Assembly: GCA_026873275.1 (NCBI GenBank)
Contig: JANTUC010000016.1
Span: 1 to 64,000 of the forward strand
Direction of reading: 5' to 3'
Source: Pseudopithomyces maydicus
Lineage: Eukaryota; Ascomycota; Dothideomycetes; Pleosporales; Didymosphaeriaceae
Length of the DNA stretch: 64,000 nt
Shown one piece after another: positions 56,759 through 64,000 of this stretch. The notes beneath the pieces were generated by a model. That model worked only from the letters and a program-made list of their open reading frames with translations. It made no database searches and was not told where the DNA came from. The stretch's first letter is position 1. Every line of letters begins with the position of its first letter. The translations under genes were made by a program, and so were the position numbers.

Positions 56759-58920
56759 ATGGCCTCGCGATACTTGAAGAAGGCATTGACAGCCTTTGCG
56801 CCGCCTCCCAAAACTTCGGATGACGGACGAGATCAATGGCCTTCCCGCGCGGCCTTCCTACTGGCAGCTATGGGTGGTTGCGCAGGCCAAGGAAATCTAC
56901 TTCGATACCCTTCTGTAGTGTACAACAATTATGGACTACAGTGGTTTGTCCCATACTTACTTGCAGTCTTCCTGATTGCGATTCCTTCCCTCATCCTGGA
57001 GGTTTCGATTGGTCAGGCCTACCGCGGCGGTACCGTGATCGCTTTTAACAACATCAATCGCCGCTTGAAAGGAGTCGGTCTTGGCCCAGTACTCGTCAGT
57101 TTTGTCGTTGTTCAATACTTTACGGTGAATCTTGCCTGGATCATGAGCTACTTCCGCTGGAGCTTTACAAGTCCTCTACCTTGGGAAGGCCGTCTTGAGC
57201 AATTCTACTGGAACGACGTGCTTCATGTCGGCAATATCACAGAGGGCAGCTTGTCTCCTAGCGGAAACTCGGTCGAATCGTACACTGGGTACTCCCACGT
57301 GAAACTTATCGGAGAGACTGTAGGGTGGTCTGTCTTTGTATGGTTTCTCATTTGGATCTCGATCTTTCGTGGCGTGGGAATGACCGGTCGCGTTGTTTAC
57401 TTCACAATGGGTCTTCCTATCGTGACCACAATCATCTTTGTTGGAAGGGCACTTTCGCTCGAAAATGCTCGCGAAGGTGTCGCACTACTTTGGACAAACT
57501 GGCGCAGCGATCAATTGAGATCCGGAACCGTATGGCAGACCGCTGTTGGCCAAGTAAGATTTTATAACGTCAGGACCGATATTCATCTAATATTTTTAGG
57601 TTTTCTTTTCCACCGGAATTGGTTTCGGTTACTTCACCAGCTACGCGAGCTACAACCAGAAACACGCCAATGCCGTAATGGACGCCATACTAATCTGTGG
57701 AAGCAATGTGCTTTTCGAAAATTTCGCGGCATTCGCAGTATTCGGCGTGGTCGGCTATCTGCGCAGATGGCCTGAAGATGGTGTCCGCCTCGGAGCTTTT
57801 GTTGTGGGCTTCCTGACATTACCAGAGGCTGTTCTGCAGATGCCCGGCGCGAACTTCTGGGCGGTTCTGCTCTTTTTCACTCTCATTGTCCTTGGATTCA
57901 GCTCCGCATTTGTCATGCTAGATGTTGTAGTCACGCTGATATGTGACTCCGGTTTGACGAAGCTATCGCGTCCCTGGGTTGTCACAATTCTCACGATCGT
58001 CTCGTTTCTAATGTGTCTCCCATACTGCACAGAGTTTGGGTATTACTTATTGGATGGAGTCGACAGATGGGTGAACAATGTCGCGCTCATCTTTGTGGTA
58101 TGGACCGAAGTCACCAGCTCGACCACTGTATACAGATGGGCAGACATCGTCGAACAGGTTGGACTAATACCCTTTGCCGCTTACAATTTCGGCTTTTTCG
58201 GAGGGCAGCTTTTCGGAATTGTATTGGCGCATGGTATCAGCAGCCCGGTCGCAGGTGTTATAGCCGGTGTTGGTTTTTACATCGTCTGCGCGTTAATTGC
58301 AACTGTGATTGCGCGCAGACCCGATATCAGGGCTCCAAAGTGGACTAAATTCGACATTTGGAATTCCAACATCTTTGTCCGGAAGTTTTGGTTTCTCGCA
58401 TTCTACTCTGTAAGTAAAGTCCAGGAGCACTGAACGTTTTCGCTGACGAGGTCTAGGGCAATCAACTTCGCCGCGATCTCAATGTCATTGGTAAGTTCTT
58501 CTAATTCACGATTGAGTTGTTGCTCGGATTGACTTTTTATTAGTGGGCGTTGGAAGAAACTGGAAAATTCCCTCTTTCCTCCCAATCTTACTCAGGTACA
58601 TCAGCGGCCCTGTCCTCGCTATCATTTTCTCCTTCGCCTATCCTGAATTTCACACCCTGCGATACGACCCGATGATGATTACTGGCTTCATCCTGGCTCA
58701 TATAACCATGTTGGCCATTATTTTGGGCTATGCCATCCCGAGATACTACGACGCGATGATTCCGATAGAGAGGCGCGACGAAGGTACCGAGATGACCACT
58801 GCAATGGTGACGAAGGGAGAGCTTGGAGGGAGGCCCATATCTAACATGGCCGAGAGAGGCGAAGCACCGCCTGCATATGACAGCGAAGAGGTTTCCAAGG
58901 GTCTTGAGGTACCGAAGTAG
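56759..58920 (+). CDS. Sodium:neurotransmitter symporter family (SNF) transporter
   Basis: Exons 56759-57553, 57600-58409, 58457-58490 and 58544-58920; introns 46-53 bp, GT-AG; 671 aa. About twelve membrane spans. The SNF start is clear: AAMGGCAGQGNLLRYPSVVY then SLILEVSIGQAYRGG match TM1-TM2 (GNxWRFP-like and LExxxGQ). Later spans include VFFSTGIGFGYFTSYASYN (TM6-7 region) and VLGFSSAFVMLDVVVT. ATG 56759 (MASRYLKKALTAF) is chosen over an upstream in-frame ATG at 56720. The third exon is a micro-exon of 34 bp. The family imports amino acids or related amines with sodium; the substrate here is not evident. The cytosolic tail has PPAYD near residue 660. Confidence 0.85.
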
Positions 58921-59650
58921 ACTAGACTTTTAAAGAGTAGATACATTCAAACAAGCAATTAAGCGGCATTGCCCAGAATGTAAAGGGTGGGGTAAATTCG
59001 GATGGCTGTATCCGTTGTTCCCGCTTGCTGCTATATTCAGTGCGAAATCATATCGTGCTATCGCCCCCACGTACCGCCCCGCTTCAAATACCACCGGCAG
59101 TCTGTCGCTGAATCACCAGGAAAGTCTGAATTCGACTTTGGTTACTGACTTCTTAACGTACAGCTGTCGCTGTGGAAGTATACAGGTCCAGACAACGGCT
59201 AGCTAGTGCAAGGAAAGCAGGTAGGATAACGTTGACAGCGCTACTGAGTGAGTAGAGGGTGACCTTGAGTACGAGATCAAACATCTATAGCCTAACTTAT
59301 CCCATGTATCGAGGACAGTCCTGCCAACTACCAGCGTGCATTTGTTTCTACAACAATATCTGAAAACAAACACATGAGTTTTCACCCGAGGAAAACCGCA
59401 GAGCACTTTTCATAATAACAAGAACTCACCCCGCGTCAACACGTGCAAGTTTCTTGTCACTAAGCGGACTTGTTAATCGACCAATGATAATGTATTTATC
59501 GAGACGCAAGCTCGCTATAAATCAACGATTGCTATAAAAACAGTACATAAGAAGTATCAAAGATATACAGATTACAAATGAAACATCGTGTGCTAGTACA
59601 TTAACAGCGTGAATAATCATCCCCAAGAGTCATTCATTTCCAAGAATCAT
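58921..59650. other. Convergent intergenic, no gene seen
   Basis: Between the 3' ends of the transporter and the glucoamylase. No gene seen. Confidence 0.4.
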
Positions 59651-61458
59651 TCACCTCCAAGTGTCATTCTGAGTCGCAGTGCTACCGCATCCGCTCGGCG
59701 AAGTGTAGCTCCTGTTAGGGTCGCTCTCCCAGACAACAGTGCCACCGGAGCTCTTCTTGATATATTTGTATGCGAACGAAGTCGAAGCAGGGATGCTGAC
59801 GGTCGCGAACCAGAGCGGGTCGCTGCTGGTGTACTTGCTAGCGCTGAGCGGGATGGCGCTGTTAGGATCCCAGTTGCCGAGCTGGGTCAACTGTCCGACG
59901 ATGAAGACGTTCTCGCCATAGTTGGTGGTGGCGCGCTCGTTGAATGTGATCTGGACGTTGCAGGAAGGGGGAGCAGTGCATGTTGTGGGAGGGACGTTGT
60001 TGGACTTCTCGCCCCAGGAAGGACCGACGGTTCCGGCGCGGCGGTCGGTGGCGGTCAGGAAGGCTGCGTAGGACCAGGTCAGGTCGACGGCAGAGAGTGG
60101 CGAGCCGGTGCTCTTATCAAACTGCTCGGCCAAACCGCCATTTGCTGGGGTGTACTTCTGGACGACTGCGACATAACCATCGGCGTAGGTAGTGACAGCA
60201 GTGATGATGGACTTGAAGTTGGCCGAGCTAGAGGCGTAGGTACCGGCGGTGATGCTCGGGAGGATGTCTTTGAAGAAGGGAAGAGAGACAGAGTCAACAG
60301 TGATGGAGCCGAGCTTGTTCCACTGGTAGACAGCTGAGTAAAGCTGCTCGGCGGCCGCTAGAGTTGCGAGATACCATGGGTTACCGTTGTAGTAAACGTC
60401 CTCGGAATACCTGCCGACTGCGACAGCTTTGCCCTGAGCAATGCCCTTGTTGACTCCGTACACAGTGCGGAAAGAGTCGGTAACAGCCTTGTGGTTGAGG
60501 AGAGCTCGAGAAGAGCAAGGCTGGAAAGTAGCGTCCGTGCAGTCTGATGCTGGGTCAAAGGTGTGAATCGAAGAGATGATCGAGTTGACATCCTTTCCAG
60601 TGCGACCATCGTTCACGTTGATATTTGAGTCAATGTAGCTGCCAGTCCAGAAGCTCTGAAGGAAGCAAAGCACCTGAGGAGCAGCGGCAGCGCAACCATC
60701 ACATGTCTTTGAGAGCTTAGTAGCGAGAGCCGCACCTTCGACGAGGGCCCGGTGGGTGGCGGCAAGCGTGAAGAAAGATGATCCGTTAACCTCTTCCCAA
60801 AGGTCGAAGCCGGTCTGGTTCCAGTACTTGACAGCATATGCGAGGTCCTTGGCAATGATTGGCCAAAGAGTGTTTGCTGCCTGTGTGGTGTTGCCATTGG
60901 CGATCAACCAGTTGGCATAGAGTGTCAGTGCGGTTGCACGGAGAGGTGGTCCATCACGCTGAGGGCGACCCCAAGCCCCGGTGAATGCGGTACGGTCGAC
61001 GTTGAACTTGGGCTCACCCAAGCCTCCAGTATCAGGACCGCCGGATGGGTTGGATACGGTCTGGAGATACGCCTGAGCGGAAACATAGTCATCGAGCTTC
61101 TTTCTGAGACTAGTATCTCCGGCGATGAAACGTTCCACGAGTGCCTTGTAGGTCAAGGCAGAGTCTCTTGTCCAGGTGTACCAATCTATCATTCATGAGC
61201 CCATAACTATTGAATTCGGATACTTTACTTACAGTCGGGGTTAGACTTGGAAGGGCTTGCAACGACGATACCCGCCGCGGCACCTGAAGCCTTTGAGCCA
61301 TCAGAGCCAATGTTTGCAAGTACGCCCTTGATGGAAACATCGTTCTGGCTGGTGATGAAAGAATCAAGAGACGCTTGACGGTGCTCGAGCGGAGAGCTGT
61401 TAACACCAGCAAAGAGCAGAGATGCCGGAAGGGCGCGGATGAAAGAATTGAAGAGCAT
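59651..61458 (-). CDS. Secreted glucoamylase (GH15) with CBM20
   Basis: Releases glucose from starch chain ends. Exons 61233-61458 and 59651-61185, intron 47 bp; 586 aa. Signal peptide MLFNSFIRALPASLLFAGVN, then a propeptide ending near EHRQ. GH15 landmarks: YWYTWTRDSALT across the intron, GLGEPKFNVDRTAFTGAWGR, general acid in DLWEEVNGSSFFT, and general base in GLAEQFDKSTGSPLSAVDLT. A short linker leads to a C-terminal CBM20 starch-binding domain (VQITFNERATTNYGENVFIV; GNWDPNSAIPLSASKY; WESDPNRSYT). The linker is much shorter than the Ser/Thr-rich one of Aspergillus glucoamylases. Intact. A TATA-like box lies about 70 bp upstream. Confidence 0.95.
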
Positions 61459-61526
61459 GATGCTATTCTCTTGATGCTTTGAGGACCGTGGTGAGGGTGC
61501 TGAGCATATCGTGGGATTTCATTGTC

Positions 61527-61534
61527 TTTTATAT
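61527..61534 (-). promoter_or_regulatory. TATA-like box for glucoamylase
   Basis: The minus strand reads ATATAAAA about 70 bp upstream of ATG 61458, a normal position for a fungal core promoter. Sequence match only. Confidence 0.4.
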
Positions 61535-62979
61535 CTCGACATCATGAGGCCATCAGTGCCACTACATCTTACTCCGCCCAAGACCTGGTGACAACCATCA
61601 GGTACATTGTGGTTCTGCCCCGGCCACTACCATAGCGTCATGCTACCACGGAAATGGCATCGCCATGCCCGCCACCATATACAAGCTGCGGACCGACGAC
61701 CAGCGAATGAGCTACAAGTCAAGAAGAAGCTTATTTGGACCTTCTGTTAACGACCAACACATATACGAATGATTCAAGGGAAACGACAGTTGCTAGCAAG
61801 CATGTGAAAGGCACAAGAGACACACTAAACCCCAGACTAGACTCCAGCCCCGGATTTAATCCCTGCGGATCTTCTCACGTGGACATGATGCCTTCCTATT
61901 TGGTACTAGCCGATCCGGTTTGCATTTCACACAGTCGCCCGCCGTCACCGTTCCTACACTCCACTTCAATATAGCTGACTGAAATCTCGCTTCCCAAACT
62001 GCTCTGCTGCTGCCGATGCGAAGAAACACGATATGCGCGATTTGATGATCTCCGGGTGGGCGCAAGCCGGACCGAGGAGGAGACATGTACTATGCGCTGA
62101 GCCGAGGAGTGGAGCGATTGAGTAAAGCGCCGGAACTGCTCCCGCAATTTCGCGCCACCCCCAGGTTTTTCATGCAACACCAAAATATTGTCAAAAATTC
62201 TCGTCAAAAGACTGGGATGCAAGCAAGAAAAAAATATCGTCCAGTGTGCTGTGCCGAGGTCAGTGGGGTTTGCTTTTCTGCATTTGCAACAGCTCCGAAT
62301 AGAGTGACTATTCGAGCATTCAATTGTCAAGAAATGAAGTACCTCGCAGCCGAGGATAGGCCCACTCGATATGTCAGGGCGCATATAGAAAGAAAAAATT
62401 TGGTAAAAACGATGTTTATGCAGTATATCGGAGGAGATGAAGGCAGACAACTGATCTGTATAACCAGCTCATTCAGCATAACGCTATCGCAATGTAAACA
62501 ATCTAGCCTATGGGTTCAGCAACTTGGCTTTCTTACCTACAATGGATCTCAGGTCTCTTCCTCCTTGAATTGACAGTGAGTGTTTCGATGGCGGTAGAGC
62601 GGACCGAGGATCTGGATTCTGTTCTCACGTTCCACCAATCGGGCTCGCTGTAGCGCATTGAAACCGTGCGTAGCGAGCTTTTCTGAGCGAACAGAGCTGC
62701 ATGTGTCCTGCACTAGCCTACTGGCTGTTGTCTCTGAATCAGCTTAGAAGGGTCCGGAAGTGGATTCAGTTTTTGTAAAACCTGGTTCATAAGAAGTCGC
62801 CCGTGAAAATAGCTCAAATGTTTGGATGTTCATTATATTTATACTGGACTTGCCGTATGCCAAATATTCTCAAAGGCTTCCTAGGTCTCTCATTGCTTTG
62901 AGCGGGCAGATCAACATTTTATTGTGGAAACAACCTATCACCAATACGACACGCCAAGAGCTATCACGACCTGATTATT
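61535..62979. other. 1.4 kb intergenic, no supported gene
   Basis: Promoter side of glucoamylase and 3' flank of the AAA+ ATPase. Two overlapping opposite-strand frames (62085-62573 plus, 61896-62450 minus) have no recognisable domain. Confidence 0.4.
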
Positions 62980-64000
62980 CTAATAATCCTCAATCATTCG
63001 TTCCCGTCGAGTAAACCCTTTCCTCCCACCTTCTGGAAAACTCATCTTGGCCTTGTCTCTACTCTCCTCAGTTGCTTCATGAAAAGAATCTTGGAACTTA
63101 ATAGCCTCATCCGCCACTCGTTCAACATGCTCGAACCTTAATCCCCCTCCACTCGGTCTCTTCGCCAATGCCAGCCTCTGAGCAATCGTTAACACGTTAC
63201 GGATCTCGCGGCCGTTCAGTTTCCACTCGCTCATCGTATCGATATTGTACAAAAGTTCATCTTGACCGATGGACTCGGTGTCGTCGAGGCGGTCGATAAA
63301 TGCCTTCCATATTGCCTTTCGAGCGTTTTTCCCTAGTGGTGGGAGCTTCATTGAAATATGGATTCGAGATTGGAACGCCGTATCCATTGTGCCAAGGCGG
63401 TTTGTCGTAAGGAACAGAATGCCTTCGTAGTATTCCAGCATCCGCAAGAAGACGGAAACAATTCCGTTGCGTTTGAAGTCTTCGAATGACCGCTGCTCAA
63501 GGATGACGTCTGCTTCATCGAGTAGTAGCACTGCGTCCCATCGCGCGGCCGAGACGAAAACACTTTGCAAGCGCGCGGCGACTTTGTCTTCGGCAGTGAG
63601 CTCTCCTATGTTGATCGAGTAGAGTGGCTTGTGAGTATACTCTGCAACGGATTCTGTGTCATGGGAGTCAGCATATCAGTGCGCCAGATTTAGCTATCAT
63701 CGGACTTTACCCACCAGCTGTCAACGTCTTTCCGACTCCTGGTGGACCATACAGCAATATCACAAGACCCTATGGCAGTCAGATAGTGCGAGCTTTGGTA
63801 GGTACACATGGGCTCACCTTTCCTTTGCCTCGGATGACATCGGTCACCACCTTCCCCTTGTTGCTGCGATGTTGTTCAACAAGACCTCTAAGGGTTTCTT
63901 TATACTGCTTGTCCATGACTAAATGGTTAAAAGCAGTCGTCGCCCAGTCGACCTCCTTCAAGTTCTCAACAGACACCACATACCACGTGTTTGTAGCAAG
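62980..64000 (-). CDS. AAA+ ATPase, 3' part (runs off right edge)
   Basis: Exons 63818 to beyond 64000, 63715-63769 and 62980-63653, with introns of 48 and 61 bp; the N-terminal half is outside the window. Visible AAA+ features in order: pre-AAA strand and helix (WATTAFNHLVMDKQYKETL), Walker A GPPGVGKTLT spanning exon 2, pore-loop region, Walker B AVLLLDEADVIL, sensor 1 ILFLTTNR, and arginine finger region FQSRIHISMKLPP. The C-terminal lid helix contains NGREIRNVLTIAQRLAL (sensor 2-like). The end is charged (RERMIEDY). This matches the large fungal family of AAA ATPases that usually carry an uncharacterised N-terminal region. Cellular role unknown. Confidence 0.85.

Noticed and set aside
62085..62573. 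162-codon plus frame between glucoamylase and AAA ATPase
   Set aside because: No domain, overlapping opposite frame of similar length, composition not coding-like.

Overview
The window is nuclear DNA of a filamentous ascomycete (Pezizomycotina). Genes carry short introns of about 45-70 bp with GTAAGT-like donors and CTAAC/CTGAC-like branch sites. They encode typical mould products: endopolygalacturonase, CBM20 glucoamylase, sedolisin, DUF3176 and Pth11-type membrane proteins, and an HAD-fused drimane-type terpene cyclase. A retrotransposon at the left end is degraded to AT-rich, TA-rich sequence as repeat-induced point mutation (RIP) leaves it. A dothideomycete (Pleosporales-like) origin is a guess, not shown by the sequence.

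Layout. 1-2.86 kb: RIP-degraded Ty3/gypsy element whose integrase can still be read through stop codons. 3.0-4.2 kb: conserved fungal CxxC protein. 4.2-10.2 kb: gene-poor, with one truncated UNC93-like transporter cut off where AT-rich sequence begins. 10.2-33.8 kb: metabolic and secreted enzymes (zinc alcohol dehydrogenase, a four-exon orphan, HAD-terpene cyclase, polygalacturonase, HAD phosphatase, serine racemase-like PLP enzyme, serine carboxypeptidase, tripeptidyl peptidase, SDR). 34.8-44.0 kb: a tandem family of divergent F-box-like genes, all on the minus strand: four readable copies and one remnant, with a 4-TM membrane gene on the plus strand between them. 44.7-64 kb: BTB-like protein, DUF3176 protein, Pth11-like receptor, small orphan, Na+/Cl- symporter-family transporter, CBM20 glucoamylase, and the 3' part of an AAA+ ATPase running off the right edge.

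Two things stand out. First, the F-box-like family shares a distinctive N-terminal beta-rich module, a phase-1 intron at the same place and a W-x3-LP-x-E core; it is next to a BTB-like gene, so a ubiquitin-ligase adaptor neighbourhood is possible (inference). Second, seven frame breaks in five otherwise well-conserved genes (and probably an eighth in a sixth gene) all lie at or beside 4-6 bp homopolymers. That pattern fits base-calling or assembly errors better than real pseudogenes, so those five genes are probably functional. The secreted polygalacturonase, carboxypeptidase, sedolisin and glucoamylase suit saprotrophic or plant-associated feeding. The terpene cyclase has no oxidising or tailoring partners in the window.
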